In this document: positions 30,515 through 42,766 of the stretch, piece by piece
Layout: every line of letters starts with the position of its first letter
How positions within the stretch are numbered: the first letter of the stretch is position 1
Assembly (NCBI RefSeq): GCF_005081445.1
Contig: NZ_CP034873.1
Span: 496,001-560,000, forward strand
Length of the DNA stretch: 64,000 nucleotides
Direction of reading: 5' to 3'
From: Buchnera aphidicola (Hyadaphis tataricae)
GTDB lineage: Bacteria; Pseudomonadota; Gammaproteobacteria; Enterobacterales; Enterobacteriaceae
Made by a program: the position numbers and the translations under genes
The notes under the pieces: generated by a model
Database searches by the model: none
Told to the model about the DNA's origin: nothing
What the model saw: only the letters and a program-made list of their open reading frames with translations

Positions 30515-30543
30515 ATTATTACAGAATTAAAAATTTTTATCTA
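30515..30543 (-). promoter_or_regulatory. Candidate ffs promoter
   Basis: On the minus strand, AATAAT preceded by TGT (30515-30520) lies six bases before the predicted 4.5S RNA 5' end; TAGATA at 30538-30543 is a weak -35 at 17 bases. The -10 segment sits in a 17-base string (30509-30525) identical to the one upstream of tRNA-Glu/23S rRNA. Confidence 0.5.
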
Positions 30544-30690
30544 TTAAAAGATGTAATCTTATTGTATATATCAAATCTATAAAACACAACTAAAATTTGT
30601 AATAAAATTATTTGATTAAAAAATATTTTAGATAAGATATAAGTTCTTTCATTAATAAAAAATCTTCTTAAATACTTTTGAAAAAAATAT

Positions 30691-31776
30691 ATGAACTATC
30701 AAATCTTAGCAAGAAAATGGAGACCGCAATCTTTCAAAGATGTGATTGGTCAAAAAAATATTATACAAGCTATATCTAATGAATTATCCTTAGGACATAT
30801 TCATCAGGCATGGCTATTATCTGGAACAAGAGGAATTGGAAAAACAACTATTGCTCGATTAATTGCAAAAAGCTTAAACTGTCAAATAAATATTACATCT
30901 AATCCTTGTAGAAAATGTATTGTTTGTAAAGAAATAGAACAAGGGCTATCTTTAGATGTTCTTGAAATAGATGCAGCTTCTAGAACGAAAGTAGAAGATA
31001 TGAGAGAAATACTAGATAACATCTATTATTCTCCAAATAAAAGTCGATTTAAAATATATTTAATAGACGAAGTGCATATGCTTTCTCGTCATAGTTTTAA
31101 TGCTTTGCTTAAAACACTTGAAGAGCCACCGGAACATGTCAAATTTATTTTAGCTACAACAAATATAGAAAAAATTCCTAAAACTATCATATCTCGTTGT
31201 TTATGTTTTAAACTAAAAGCACTTTCTGAAGAAAAAATTTTTAACTTATTAAAATATATTTTAAAAAAAGAATGTGTTTTATTTGATGAAGAAGCATTAA
31301 AAAAAATATCTTATTATGCGAGAGGTAGTATACGTGATGCACTTAACTTATTAGAACATGCAATTAATTTAAGTCATCAATATGTAGATGCAAAACATGT
31401 AACAGAAATGTTGGGTATTCCTTCTGAAGAACATTCTTTCTTATTAACTCATGCATTATTAAAAAAAGATTCAAAAAAACTAATGTTTTTATTAAATGAA
31501 ATGAGTAATATGGAAATAGAATGGGAAGAAATATTAACAGCTATTTTAAGAATTTTATATTGCATTTCTATTTTACAAGATTTTCCATTAACATGGGGAC
31601 AAAGTATGCTAGAAAATCATAAAATTGCAATTCAAAAATTAGCAAAAATCTATAATAGACAAATTATTCAATCATGTTATCAAATTATAATTAATGGAAA
31701 AAAAGAGTTAAATTTTTCTCCTACTCCAAAAATAGGAGTAGAAATGACACTATTACGTGTTATAAGCAATATATAA
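30691..31776 (+). CDS. dnaX: DNA polymerase III clamp-loader subunit, gamma-like short DnaX
   Basis: DnaX is the motor subunit of the sliding-clamp loader. The 361-residue product covers domains I-III: LARKWRPQSF, Walker A GTRGIGKTT (about residues 45-53), a zinc module (Cys in LNCQI, NPCRKCIVC), Walker B YLIDEVHMLS, the SRC finger ISRCL and RDALNLLEHA. It stops right after IGVEMTLLR, the end of the collar domain, so the tau-specific domains IV and V that bind DnaB and polymerase alpha in E. coli (643 residues) are missing. No frameshift site is needed. Short DnaX is, as I recall, usual in Buchnera. Confidence 0.95.
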   Translation: MNYQILARKWRPQSFKDVIGQKNIIQAISNELSLGHIHQAWLLSGTRGIGKTTIARLIAKSLNCQINITSNPCRKCIVCKEIEQGLSLDVLEIDAASRTKVEDMREILDNIYYSPNKSRFKIYLIDEVHMLSRHSFNALLKTLEEPPEHVKFILATTNIEKIPKTIISRCLCFKLKALSEEKIFNLLKYILKKECVLFDEEALKKISYYARGSIRDALNLLEHAINLSHQYVDAKHVTEMLGIPSEEHSFLLTHALLKKDSKKLMFLLNEMSNMEIEWEEILTAILRILYCISILQDFPLTWGQSMLENHKIAIQKLAKIYNRQIIQSCYQIIINGKKELNFSPTPKIGVEMTLLRVISNI

Positions 31777-31866
31777 AAATAATACTGTACATTCATTAAA
31801 TAATAAAACATTTACAATAAAAATATAACAAAATGTTTTTTTATTAAAAAATCAAGAGAACAGATA

Positions 31867-32196
31867 ATGTTTAATAAAAATAGTTTAGGAAGTTTAATGA
31901 AACAAGCACAACAAATGCAGGAAAAAATGGCTAAAATACAAGAAGAAATATCTAAAATAGAAGTCACTGGTGAAGCGGGTGCAGGTTTAGTTAAGGTAAC
32001 TATTAATGGAGCCCATAATTGTCGCCGAGTCGAAGTAGATCCTAGTTTATTAAAAGATGATAAAGATATGTTAGAAGATTTAGCTGCCGCTGCATTTAAC
32101 GATGCAGCCAGAAGAATCTCCGAAGTACAAAAAAAGAAAATGTCTTCCATATCTAGCGGTATGCAATTACCAACAGGTTTTAACATACCAGTATAA
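31867..32196 (+). CDS. ybaB: Nucleoid-associated protein YbaB/EbfC family
   Basis: YbaB is a small dimeric DNA-binding protein associated with the nucleoid. The 109-residue product has the same length as E. coli YbaB and shows [42 protein letters not shown] and [20 protein letters not shown] lies ahead of the ATG. It follows dnaX as in E. coli; recR, which follows ybaB there, is absent and htpG comes next. Confidence 0.96.
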   Translation: MFNKNSLGSLMKQAQQMQEKMAKIQEEISKIEVTGEAGAGLVKVTINGAHNCRRVEVDPSLLKDDKDMLEDLAAAAFNDAARRISEVQKKKMSSISSGMQLPTGFNIPV

Positions 32197-32347
32197 AAAA
32201 TAAAACGAATACATCAGTTGGTAGATTGATTGCATGAATTTTAATATCTATTATAATTATTTTTTAATTAAGGCAATGATAACATTACTGAATCTTAATA
32301 AGCATTATTTATAAAAAATCAAACATAATTATAAAAGAGATGTCTAA

Positions 32348-34222
32348 ATGAACATAAAAAAAACAGAGATGTACACTTTTCAATCAGAAGTAAAACAATT
32401 ACTACATTTAATGATTCATTCGTTATATTCTAATAAAGAGATTTTTCTAAGAGAATTAATCTCTAATGCTTCAGACGCAATAGATAAATTACGCTTTGCT
32501 GCTATATCTTCTTCAGATTTATATGAAAATGAAAATGATCTAAACATTCAAATATCTGTAAATAAAGCTCAAAAAACATTAATTATTAGTGACAATGGTA
32601 TTGGAATGACTCGGCAAGAAACAATCGATAATCTTGGAACTATTGCTAAATCTGGAACAAAAGCATTTATTAATTCTTTAAAAGAACAAACAAACAAAAA
32701 AAATGAACTTATTGGAGAATTTGGAGTCGGATTTTATTCTTCATTTATTGTCTCAGATAAAGTTTCTGTTAGAACTAGATTTGCTGGTCATGATCCTACA
32801 GAAGGAACATTATGGGAATCTTCAGGAAAAGGAGAATATCATGTTACAAATATTACTAAAAAAAATAGAGGAACAGAAATTACTTTGTTCTTAAAAAAAG
32901 AAGAAGAAGAATTTTTAGAAACATGGCGTATTAAAAACATTGTTAGTAAATATTCTGATCATATTACTGTGCCAGTCAACATACAAAATTATGATGAAGA
33001 AAAAAAAACATATTTTTGGGAACAAATCAATAAAGCTAAAGCATTATGGACATTAAAAAAGTCTTCTATTACTCACGATGAATATAAAGATTTTTATAAA
33101 CATCTCACAAACGATCAAAATAATCCATTAGTATGGAGTCATAATCATGTAGAAGGAAATCTAGAATACATTAGTTTGTTATACATTCCTGAAAAAGCTG
33201 CTTGGGATATATGGAATCGAGATAATAAACATGGATTAAAACTATATGTAAAACGTGTATATATTATGGATAATTCTCAAGAATTTCTTCCTAACTACTT
33301 GCGTTTTGTGAGAGGATTGATTGATTCCAATAACTTACCGTTAAATGTTTCTCGTGAAATATTACAGGGCAATGCTATTACCCATAATTTAAAAAAAGCA
33401 TTAACAAAAAGATCTTTGAATATGCTAGATAAATTATCGCGCGATTCTCAAGAAAAATATCAAATATTTTGGAACCAATTTGGTATTGTTTTAAAAGAAG
33501 GCCCTGCAGAAGATCATGATAATCTTAAAAAAATTTCTAATCTATTACGTTTTGCATGTTCTCAAAATAATAGTTCTGAGCAAACATTATCTTTACAAAA
33601 ATATGTTGATAATATGATCGAAAAACAAGAAAAAATATATTATATTACAGCAGATAGTTATATCTCAGCAAAAAATAGTCCTCATTTAGAATTGTTTAAT
33701 AAAAAAAATATAAATGTTTTGTTACTATCAGATAGAATTGATGAATGGATGATGAATTACCTTATTGAATTTGAAGGGAAAAAATTTCAGTCCATTAGCA
33801 AAGAAGATTCTTCAATTCAGACGTTTTCAGAAGAGAAAAAAATAAAAAATACTGATCTGCCAAAAAATATTATTGAATTTTTAAAAAAAGTTAAAAAACA
33901 TCTTGGAAATCAAGTAAAAGATGTAAGAATAACATATCGTTTGACAGAAACTCCATGCGTTGTTCTCAGTGATTCGAATGAAATGACAACACAAATGGCT
34001 AAATTATTTTCTGCAGCAGGTCAATCTGTTCCTGAATTAAAATATATTTTCGAAATTAATCCTGAACATGCACTAATAAAAAAAATTTGCTCTATTCAAA
34101 ATGAAACGCAATTTAAAGAATGGATTACATTATTATTAGAACAAGCATTGTTATCTGAAAAAGGAAGTTTAGAAAATCCACATCAATTTATTGCAAGAAT
34201 GAATAACTTATTACTGCAATAA
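32348..34222 (+). CDS. htpG: Chaperone HtpG (Hsp90)
   Basis: HtpG is the bacterial Hsp90, an ATP-dependent chaperone that remodels client proteins with DnaK. The 624-residue product equals the E. coli length. N-terminal ATPase motifs are [30 protein letters not shown] and [11 protein letters not shown]; the middle domain has the catalytic-loop region [11 protein letters not shown], and the C-terminal dimer domain ends in [19 protein letters not shown] lies before the ATG. It sits between ybaB and adk as in E. coli. Confidence 0.98.
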   Translation: MNIKKTEMYTFQSEVKQLLHLMIHSLYSNKEIFLRELISNASDAIDKLRFAAISSSDLYENENDLNIQISVNKAQKTLIISDNGIGMTRQETIDNLGTIAKSGTKAFINSLKEQTNKKNELIGEFGVGFYSSFIVSDKVSVRTRFAGHDPTEGTLWESSGKGEYHVTNITKKNRGTEITLFLKKEEEEFLETWRIKNIVSKYSDHITVPVNIQNYDEEKKTYFWEQINKAKALWTLKKSSITHDEYKDFYKHLTNDQNNPLVWSHNHVEGNLEYISLLYIPEKAAWDIWNRDNKHGLKLYVKRVYIMDNSQEFLPNYLRFVRGLIDSNNLPLNVSREILQGNAITHNLKKALTKRSLNMLDKLSRDSQEKYQIFWNQFGIVLKEGPAEDHDNLKKISNLLRFACSQNNSSEQTLSLQKYVDNMIEKQEKIYYITADSYISAKNSPHLELFNKKNINVLLLSDRIDEWMMNYLIEFEGKKFQSISKEDSSIQTFSEEKKIKNTDLPKNIIEFLKKVKKHLGNQVKDVRITYRLTETPCVVLSDSNEMTTQMAKLFSAAGQSVPELKYIFEINPEHALIKKICSIQNETQFKEWITLLLEQALLSEKGSLENPHQFIARMNNLLLQ

Positions 34223-34230
34223 AAAATAAC

Positions 34231-34257
34231 GATTACTACTATATTATAGTAGTAATC
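34231..34257 (+). terminator. Long perfect hairpin between htpG and adk
   Basis: GATTACTACTA and TAGTAGTAATC pair perfectly (11 bp, 12 with one more inner pair) around a short loop, eight bases after the htpG stop. No T run follows on the plus strand, but on the minus strand the stem is followed by a T-rich stretch. It may be an htpG terminator, an mRNA-end stabiliser or an element in the adk leader. Confidence 0.5.
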
Positions 34258-34293
34258 TCGATCAATTAACATTAATTTTTAATAATTAACATT

Positions 34294-34941
34294 ATGCGTA
34301 TTATTTTACTTGGTGCCCCTGGAACGGGAAAAGGAACACAGGCAAAGTTTATTACAGAGAAATATTATATTCCTCAAATATCTATAGGAGATATATTAAG
34401 AAGAAAAATGAACTTGGAAAACAATGTTAAAAAAAATATTCAAGATCGAATGGAATCAGGAAAATTAGTATCTGATATTGTTGTATGTAATTTAATACAA
34501 GACAGAATTCAACATGAAGACTGTAAAAATGGTTTTTTATTAGATGGATTTCCAAGAACGATACCACAAGCGCATTATTTATATGAAAATAAAACAATGA
34601 TAGATTATGTATTAGATTTTATAATGCCATATGAAGATATATTAGAAAGAATATCTGGAAGAAGAATACACATGAAATCAGGACGTGTGTATCACATAAA
34701 ATTTAATCCACCAAAAAATAAAAATAAAGATGATATTACCGGAGAACCATTAAGTATAAGAAAAGATGATAGAAAGGAGATTTTAACCACAAGATTAAAA
34801 GAATATACAAAACAAATAAAACCGTTAAAACAATATTATTTAAAACAATCTTTAAAAAAAACATTAAAATATTTTCAAATCAATGCTAAAGCATCAATGA
34901 TTGATATTCAAGAAAGCATTAAAAATGTTTTAAAAGATTGA
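34294..34941 (+). CDS. adk: Adenylate kinase
   Basis: Adk interconverts ATP, AMP and ADP. The 215-residue product (E. coli 214) has the P-loop GAPGTGKGTQ (residues 7-16), the AMP-site GDILRRK and DGFPRT, and the LID region SGRRIHMKSGRVYHIKFNPPK with DDITGEPL. The LID is the long form without zinc cysteines, as in enterobacteria. The C-terminus is lysine rich and less conserved. No clear SD is seen. Confidence 0.97.
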   Translation: MRIILLGAPGTGKGTQAKFITEKYYIPQISIGDILRRKMNLENNVKKNIQDRMESGKLVSDIVVCNLIQDRIQHEDCKNGFLLDGFPRTIPQAHYLYENKTMIDYVLDFIMPYEDILERISGRRIHMKSGRVYHIKFNPPKNKNKDDITGEPLSIRKDDRKEILTTRLKEYTKQIKPLKQYYLKQSLKKTLKYFQINAKASMIDIQESIKNVLKD

Positions 34942-34946
34942 TATTT

Positions 34947-35020
34947 TGCGTTCTACAGGATTCGAACCTGTGACCTACGGCTTAGAAGGCCGTTGCTCTA
35001 TCCAACTGAGCTAAGAACGC
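34947..35020 (-). tRNA. tRNA-Arg (TCT anticodon), CCA not encoded
   Basis: The reverse complement starts GCGTTCTTAGCTCAGTTGG, has anticodon loop CTTCTAA (TCT, reading AGA/AGG) and T-loop TTCGAAT, and closes with AGAACGC plus discriminator A (34947). The next bases read AAA, so CCA must be added by tRNA nucleotidyltransferase. It corresponds to E. coli argU, which also lies near folD. AGA is a common Arg codon in this A+T-rich genome, so the tRNA is important. Confidence 0.96.
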
Positions 35021-35176
35021 AGAAATATATTAAATTCAAAAACAAATTTAACATTAAAGTAATATATATGCAACTGAATTAAGATTAATATTAATGTCTT
35101 TTTATAAATTTATATAAAAATATTTGTATATATAATACATAAATAATTTTAAAAAAATAGATAGAGTTACTTAATA

Positions 35177-36043
35177 ATGCCAGCAATAATTATAGATGGT
35201 AATAAAATAGCAAAAGCAATACAATTAAATATTTTACATAAAGTTAACGAGAGAAAAAAAAAAGGTAAAAAAGTTCCTGGATTAGCTATGATCATAATTG
35301 GAAACAATATTCCTTCTCAAATTTACGTGAACAATAAAAAAACAGCATGTAAAAATGTTGGTTTCATTTCTCAATGTTGGCATTTTCCTATCAATGTTGA
35401 TGAAATAGAAATATTAAATTTAATCAAAAAATTAAATCAAAATAATGAAATTGATGGAATTTTAATACAACTACCTCTTCCTAAACATATTAATCATATA
35501 AATATTTTAAGAAGCATTGCTCCAAATAAAGATGTTGATGGATTTCACCCATATAATACAGGTTCTTTGTGTCAAAGAACGCCTACTCTAAGGTCATGTA
35601 CTCCAAGAGGAATTATTACAATGTTAAAACATAATAATATCAAAACTCATGGGTTACATGCAGTCATGATTGGTGCTTCTAATATAGTTGGTAGACCGAT
35701 GAGTTTAGAATTACTATTAGCAGGATGTACAACTACGGTTACCCATCGTTTTACAAAGAACCTAATACATCATGTTAATAATGCTGATCTACTCATTGTC
35801 GCAGTGGGAAAACCAAATTTTTTAAAAGGAGAATGGATTAAAAAGGGTTCTATAGTCATCGATGTTGGAATCAATCGTTTAAAAACTGGTAAGATTGTAG
35901 GTGATGTAGAATTTGAAACAGCATTTTTAAAGGCTTCTTATATTACTCCTGTACCAGGAGGTGTTGGTCCTATGACGGTAGCTACATTACTACAAAATAC
36001 ATTAGAAGCTTGTGAAAAAAATAATGATGTTAAAAGAAATTAA
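35177..36043 (+). CDS. folD: Bifunctional methylenetetrahydrofolate dehydrogenase/cyclohydrolase
   Basis: FolD interconverts 5,10-methylene-THF and 10-formyl-THF, the formyl donor used by Fmt and in purine synthesis. The 288-residue product equals the E. coli length. Conserved are [17 protein letters not shown] with the catalytic Lys, [23 protein letters not shown], the TPRGI segment, [16 protein letters not shown] and [14 protein letters not shown] 10-A run at 35254-35263 stays in frame (ERKKKGKK). The 3' end meets cysS with a 4-base gap. Confidence 0.97.
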   Translation: MPAIIIDGNKIAKAIQLNILHKVNERKKKGKKVPGLAMIIIGNNIPSQIYVNNKKTACKNVGFISQCWHFPINVDEIEILNLIKKLNQNNEIDGILIQLPLPKHINHINILRSIAPNKDVDGFHPYNTGSLCQRTPTLRSCTPRGIITMLKHNNIKTHGLHAVMIGASNIVGRPMSLELLLAGCTTTVTHRFTKNLIHHVNNADLLIVAVGKPNFLKGEWIKKGSIVIDVGINRLKTGKIVGDVEFETAFLKASYITPVPGGVGPMTVATLLQNTLEACEKNNDVKRN

Positions 36044-36047
36044 AACT

Positions 36048-37433
36048 TTATTTTTTATGCCATATTGTTTTATCCGGTAAATCTTCTATAATGATATTTA
36101 ATGAGGCTAATTTATTTCTTATATCATCTGCTTCTTTCCATAATTTTAATTTTCTTGCCATGTTTCTTTTTTCTATCAAATTGTCTATTTTTTCAGACGT
36201 AGATATATGTAAAATACTTGTTTGTTTTAAAAAATCTTCAGGATTTTGTAAAAATAAACCTAAATAATTTCCTAAAGATTGCAATCTAAAGGCTAATTTG
36301 TTTGCTTTTAATAAGTCTTTTTTCTTAAAAAAATTTATTTTTTTGGCTATTTGAAAAAAAACAGAAAACACTTTTGGTGTATTAAAATCGTCATTCATAG
36401 CTTGATAAAAATCCATTTCAAAATCCATACCTTCATCACAATTTCTAAGAGGATTCGTATTATAAAGTGATCGATAAAGATATTTTAAAGACATGTATGA
36501 TTTGTGTAAATAATTTCTGCAATAATATAGAGGATGACGATAATGAGTTGATAAAAAAAAATATCGTAAAACTTCTGAGTCATATTTTTTTAAAACATCT
36601 CTTAATAAATCAATATTGCCTAAGGATTTAGACATTTTATGATTATTTTTGATAATCATGCCAATATGCATCCAATATTTTACTATTGATTGATTATTTA
36701 AACAAATAGATTGTGCTCTTTCATTTTCATGATGAGGAAAAAGAAGATCGGTACCACCTCCATGAATATCAATTAAATTATTAAAAAAAATATCATTCAT
36801 TGTTGTACACTCAATATGCCAACCAGGTCGACCATTGCCCCAAGGAGAATTCCAAAAAGGTTCATTTTTTTTAGCATTCTTCCAAAGCACAAAATCTAAA
36901 GAACATTCTTTTATGCTACCTGATAAAACATGTGATTTAGATGCTAAAGCATTCAAAGATTGACGAGATAGAACACCATAATCATTACAATTTTTTATCG
37001 AAAAAAGCACGTCGCCATATTTATTTACGTATGCATGTTGATTTTTAATTAATTGTCTGATGACATTGATGATATTGTCCATATAATCTGTTACACGCGG
37101 TTCTTGATCAGGAATAGCTATTTTTAATGCATTAAAATCTTTATGCATTTCATTAATCATAAAATTAGTCAAAATATTAATATCAGTTTTTTTTTGAAGT
37201 GCTTTTAAGATAATTTTATCGTCAATATCAGTAATATTTCTGACATATTTTACGTTAAACCCTATGCATTGTAGATAACGAATAATCATATCAAACGTTA
37301 TAAAAGTACGCCCATGACCAATATGACAAAAATCATATACTGTCACTCCGCAAACATATATGTTTACTTGATTTTTATTGATAGGTTTAAATACTTCTTT
37401 TTTTTTGCTGAAAGTATTAAAAATTTTTAACAT
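36048..37433 (-). CDS. cysS: Cysteinyl-tRNA synthetase
   Basis: CysS charges tRNA-Cys. The ATG at 37433 gives 461 residues, the same as E. coli, beginning [18 protein letters not shown], with AGGAT nine bases upstream; the longer ORF from 37493 adds an unrelated hydrophobic leader. Class I motifs HIGHGRT and KMSKSLGN are present, as are the zinc ligands (Cys in YVCGVTVYD, the GWHIECT segment and HHENE). The C-terminal DALR-like region is intact. Confidence 0.97.
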   Translation of the reverse strand: MLKIFNTFSKKKEVFKPINKNQVNIYVCGVTVYDFCHIGHGRTFITFDMIIRYLQCIGFNVKYVRNITDIDDKIILKALQKKTDINILTNFMINEMHKDFNALKIAIPDQEPRVTDYMDNIINVIRQLIKNQHAYVNKYGDVLFSIKNCNDYGVLSRQSLNALASKSHVLSGSIKECSLDFVLWKNAKKNEPFWNSPWGNGRPGWHIECTTMNDIFFNNLIDIHGGGTDLLFPHHENERAQSICLNNQSIVKYWMHIGMIIKNNHKMSKSLGNIDLLRDVLKKYDSEVLRYFFLSTHYRHPLYYCRNYLHKSYMSLKYLYRSLYNTNPLRNCDEGMDFEMDFYQAMNDDFNTPKVFSVFFQIAKKINFFKKKDLLKANKLAFRLQSLGNYLGLFLQNPEDFLKQTSILHISTSEKIDNLIEKRNMARKLKLWKEADDIRNKLASLNIIIEDLPDKTIWHKK

Positions 37434-37617
37434 AATTTGTATCCTATAAAAAATATATTTTAAAGAAAATGATATAAAATATGTTATTTTCAATATTATC
37501 TATATAATAAAATAATTTATTATTATTTATTGAATATATTAAAAAATATTTTGATATTTTTAAAAAATCTAAAAAATTCATAATATTTTATTACAAAAAA
37601 CAAATTTGGAATTAAGA

Positions 37618-37881
37618 ATGAAAACAAAATTACGAGAAATATTACAATTCCCTTGTTTTTTTACTTACAAGATTATTGGTTTAGCTAAACCTGAACTTAT
37701 TGATCAGATAATTAAAGTGATTCAAATACAAATACCTGGCGATTATACGCCTCAAGTAAAATCTAGCAATAGAGGTAATTACCTGTCTGTATCTATTACA
37801 ATATGCGCTCAAAACTTTAATCAAATTGAAATTTTATATCATGAAATAAGTAAGATTAATATAGTTAGAATGGTTTTGTAA
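37618..37881 (+). CDS. ybeD: YbeD/DUF493 family protein
   Basis: This is a small conserved protein of unknown role with a ferredoxin-like fold; in E. coli it lies between dacA and lipB. The ATG at 37618 gives 87 residues, the same as E. coli YbeD, starting [19 protein letters not shown]; a TTG four codons earlier is less likely. The [24 protein letters not shown] segment and the C-terminal IDIVRMVL-like INIVRMVL are conserved. No dacA or lip gene is adjacent here. Confidence 0.93.
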   Translation: MKTKLREILQFPCFFTYKIIGLAKPELIDQIIKVIQIQIPGDYTPQVKSSNRGNYLSVSITICAQNFNQIEILYHEISKINIVRMVL

Positions 37882-37932
37882 AACAAAAATTTAATTATTT
37901 ATACATATATAAAAAAAATACATATATTCAAT

Positions 37933-37959
37933 AGTACAGCCCTATCAAAGAGCCGTACT
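37933..37959 (-). terminator. Candidate cspE terminator hairpin
   Basis: Read on the minus strand, AGTACGGCTC and GGGCTGTACT pair around TTTGATA as a 10-bp stem with two G-U pairs; on the plus strand those two would be A-C mismatches, so the structure favours the cspE transcript. It lies about 47 bases past the cspE stop, with a T8 stretch a little further on. Confidence 0.5.
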
Positions 37960-38006
37960 ACAAAAAAATGTATTAATCAGTTATGTTTAAAAATGTAAAT
38001 AAAACA

Positions 38007-38216
38007 TTATAAACTAACAACATTAGCGGCTGATGGTCCTTTTGCTCCCTCAGTGATTTCAAACTCAACACTTTGACCTTCTGCTAAAGTTTTAAATCCA
38101 TTACTTTGTATAGCTGAAAAATGAACGAAAACATCTTTACTACCGTCTTCTGGAGTAATAAAACCAAAACCTTTAGATTCATTAAACCATTTAACATTAC
38201 CTTTAATCTTGGACAT
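38007..38216 (-). CDS. cspE: Cold-shock-like RNA chaperone CspE
   Basis: CspE is a small OB-fold protein that binds single-stranded RNA and DNA, melts RNA structure and can act as an antiterminator. The 69-residue product is nearly identical to E. coli CspE, including the RNP1 motif KGFGFITPE and RNP2 motif VFVHFSAIQ. It is one of the most conserved proteins here and its codons are less A+T biased than its neighbours, in keeping with strong selection. AAGGTAATATAG lies before the ATG. cspC is the closest alternative name. Confidence 0.95.
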   Translation of the reverse strand: MSKIKGNVKWFNESKGFGFITPEDGSKDVFVHFSAIQSNGFKTLAEGQSVEFEITEGAKGPSAANVVSL

Positions 38217-38275
38217 CTATATTACCTTCACATAAAAAATATACTACATTAAAAAAAGAATTCTAACTACTAATT

Positions 38276-38315
38276 GTTGTTTTTTGAATGAACTGTAAAC
38301 ATTCAAAATAACAAC
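38276..38315 (-). promoter_or_regulatory. Long stem-loop in the region upstream of cspE
   Basis: GTTGTTTTTTGAATG (38276-38290) pairs with CATTCAAAATAACAAC (38300-38315): 15 base pairs with one bulged base and a 9-base loop, 60-100 bases ahead of the cspE start on the minus strand. Cold-shock mRNAs of this family often have structured leaders, so a regulatory role is possible, but unproven. Confidence 0.4.
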
Positions 38316-38394
38316 GATAAATATTACATTCTAAATATAACTACATCTAGATTTATTTTTATCTAGAATCTAGAAAGTAATTTATTTTAAATAC

Positions 38395-38427
38395 AAAAAA
38401 ACCCGAAAAAAATTTCGGGTTTTTTTT
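38395..38427 (-). terminator. Bidirectional terminator of the 23S-5S rRNA unit
   Basis: ACCCGAAA (38401-38408) and TTTCGGGT (38413-38420) form an 8-bp stem flanked by an A run and a T run, so on either strand a hairpin is followed by at least six T. It directly adjoins the 5S 3' end and is a textbook rho-independent terminator for the leftward rRNA transcript. Confidence 0.85.
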
Positions 38428-38544
38428 GCCTGGCTTTACCTACTCTTACACGGGGAGACCCCGTACTACCATTGGCGTTGTAGCATTTCACTTCTGAGTT
38501 CGGAATGGATTCAGGTGGTACCACTACACTATTTTTACCAGGCA
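38427..38544 (-). rRNA. rrf: 5S ribosomal RNA
   Basis: The minus strand starts and ends with the pairing TGCCTGG / CCAGGCA and contains CCGAACTCAGAAGTGAAA, ATGGTAGTACGGGGTCTCCC and GAGAGTAGG-like AAGAGTAGG, as in enterobacterial 5S rRNA. Length is about 118 nt (E. coli 120). It follows the 23S gene by about 105 bases and directly precedes the terminator. Confidence 0.96.
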
Positions 38545-38649
38545 TTTTAATAAAATTAAAGTTATTTTTTAACTTATAACTTATAATAATTAATTCAGTA
38601 AAACAAGCATTTTGTGAATTTTATTTTTACAAAACACCTCTGGTGTTGC

Positions 38650-41568
<2,919 letters not shown>

Positions 41569-41725
41569 TTACAACCCACAGGTGTTTCAAAAAAAATAAT
41601 TGATTATGCTTGTTTTCCGAATTTTTAAAGAGCGTTTTATAATGAAAAACTTTTTTTTAAAATCTGTATTGAGAATAACACAATAATTTAAATTAGTATA
41701 GATTATTTTTAAAAAAAATTTTTTT

Positions 41726-41797
41726 CGTCCCCTAGGGGATTTGAACCCCTGTTGCCGCCGTGAAAGGGCGATGTCCTAACCTCTAGACGAAGGGGAC
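41726..41797 (-). tRNA. tRNA-Glu (TTC anticodon), CCA not encoded
   Basis: The reverse complement reads GTCCCCTTCGTCTAGAGG, has anticodon loop CTTTCAC (TTC), T-loop TTCAAAT and closing AGGGGAC with discriminator G (41726). The following bases are AAA, so CCA is added after transcription. In E. coli tRNA-Glu sits in the 16S-23S spacer; here it remains before 23S although the 16S gene is gone from this unit. Confidence 0.97.
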
Positions 41798-41853
41798 TGT
41801 ATGATGGATGATAATAAAAAAATTTTTTAACTTTCAATTAAGTAATAATATTA

Positions 41854-41881
41854 ATTATTACAGATCCAAAAAAAGAGTCAA
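41854..41881 (-). promoter_or_regulatory. Promoter for tRNA-Glu/23S/5S
   Basis: On the minus strand TTGACT (41876-41881) and AATAAT (41854-41859) are 16 bases apart, each one mismatch from consensus, with TG one base before the -10. The site lies between aroE and tRNA-Glu, as needed for an rRNA unit cut off from 16S. The -10 segment shares a 17-base identity with the ffs upstream region. Confidence 0.6.
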
Positions 41882-41920
41882 GTATTTTCTTTCTCATTAA
41901 GAAAAAATTAAAAAATCTAT

Positions 41921-42766
41921 TTACTTAATAACATCATTTTGATGAACTAAACAAGTTTTTTGAAAGGTATTAATAATATCATCAGTATTAGGAAAAACAT
42001 TATGCCATAAAAAAAAAGAATGAGCTGCTTGAAAAATTAACATTCCTATTCCATTAGACACATTAGTCATACCAGAAGCGATACATGCATCTAAAAAATA
42101 CGTATTGTTTTTTTGATAATTCATATCATAAAAACAAGTACTTTGAGAAAATAAAGATAAATCAATCATGTTTTTGTCATACTGTGATGTCGCATTAATA
42201 ACTAAATTAAACTTTTTTTCTTTTAATAAACATTTTTCAAACATACTAATCTTGCCAAATTGACTAAAATGTGAGATTAATTGTTGAGATTTTGATACAG
42301 TACGATTCAAAATAAAAACAGAGCATCCGAATGATAATAAAGGAAATAATATTCCTTTTGCACCACCACCCGCTCCTAATATTAACACTAAATCATTACA
42401 TTTTATAAAATTTAATCGTTTTAAATCAGAAAATAATCCAATGCCATCTGTATTATCTCCTAAAATATATTTATTATCAATTTTTTTCAAAGTATTAACG
42501 GATTGAGAAATTTTAGCGCGATCAGTTAATTTATCAGCAAAAAAAAACGCTTCTTGTTTAAAAGGTGCTGTAATATTTGCACCTTGACCTTGATTTTGAA
42601 AAAAATCACGCAAAATAAAATAAAAATTATTTAATGGGACATGCACAGATTTGTATATATGCAAAATATCTGTTTGCTTTGCAAAATAACTATGAATATT
42701 AGGTGATTTACTGTGATTTACTGGATTTCCAAAAACAGCATAATTGTATTTTTGATTTTTAAACAT
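41921..42766 (-). CDS. aroE: Shikimate dehydrogenase
   Basis: AroE reduces 3-dehydroshikimate to shikimate with NADPH in the pathway to chorismate and aromatic amino acids, a main nutritional product of aphid symbionts. The 281-residue product (E. coli 272) has YAVFGNPVNHSKSPNIH, GANITAPFKQEAF with the catalytic Lys, GDNTDGIGL with the catalytic Asp, the dinucleotide loop LGAGGGAKG and NRTVSK. Its start overlaps the end of tsaC by 8 bases, as part of smg-tsaC-aroE; E. coli has the same order. Confidence 0.97.
   Translation of the reverse strand: MFKNQKYNYAVFGNPVNHSKSPNIHSYFAKQTDILHIYKSVHVPLNNFYFILRDFFQNQGQGANITAPFKQEAFFFADKLTDRAKISQSVNTLKKIDNKYILGDNTDGIGLFSDLKRLNFIKCNDLVLILGAGGGAKGILFPLLSFGCSVFILNRTVSKSQQLISHFSQFGKISMFEKCLLKEKKFNLVINATSQYDKNMIDLSLFSQSTCFYDMNYQKNNTYFLDACIASGMTNVSNGIGMLIFQAAHSFFLWHNVFPNTDDIINTFQKTCLVHQNDVIK

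Noticed and set aside
31812..32186. A 124-codon minus-strand ORF covering ybaB
   Set aside because: It is antisense to an intact conserved gene; no independent evidence.
38395..38427. The poly-A/poly-T flanked hairpin as a small RNA gene
   Set aside because: Its position directly after 5S and perfect bidirectional terminator form explain it.
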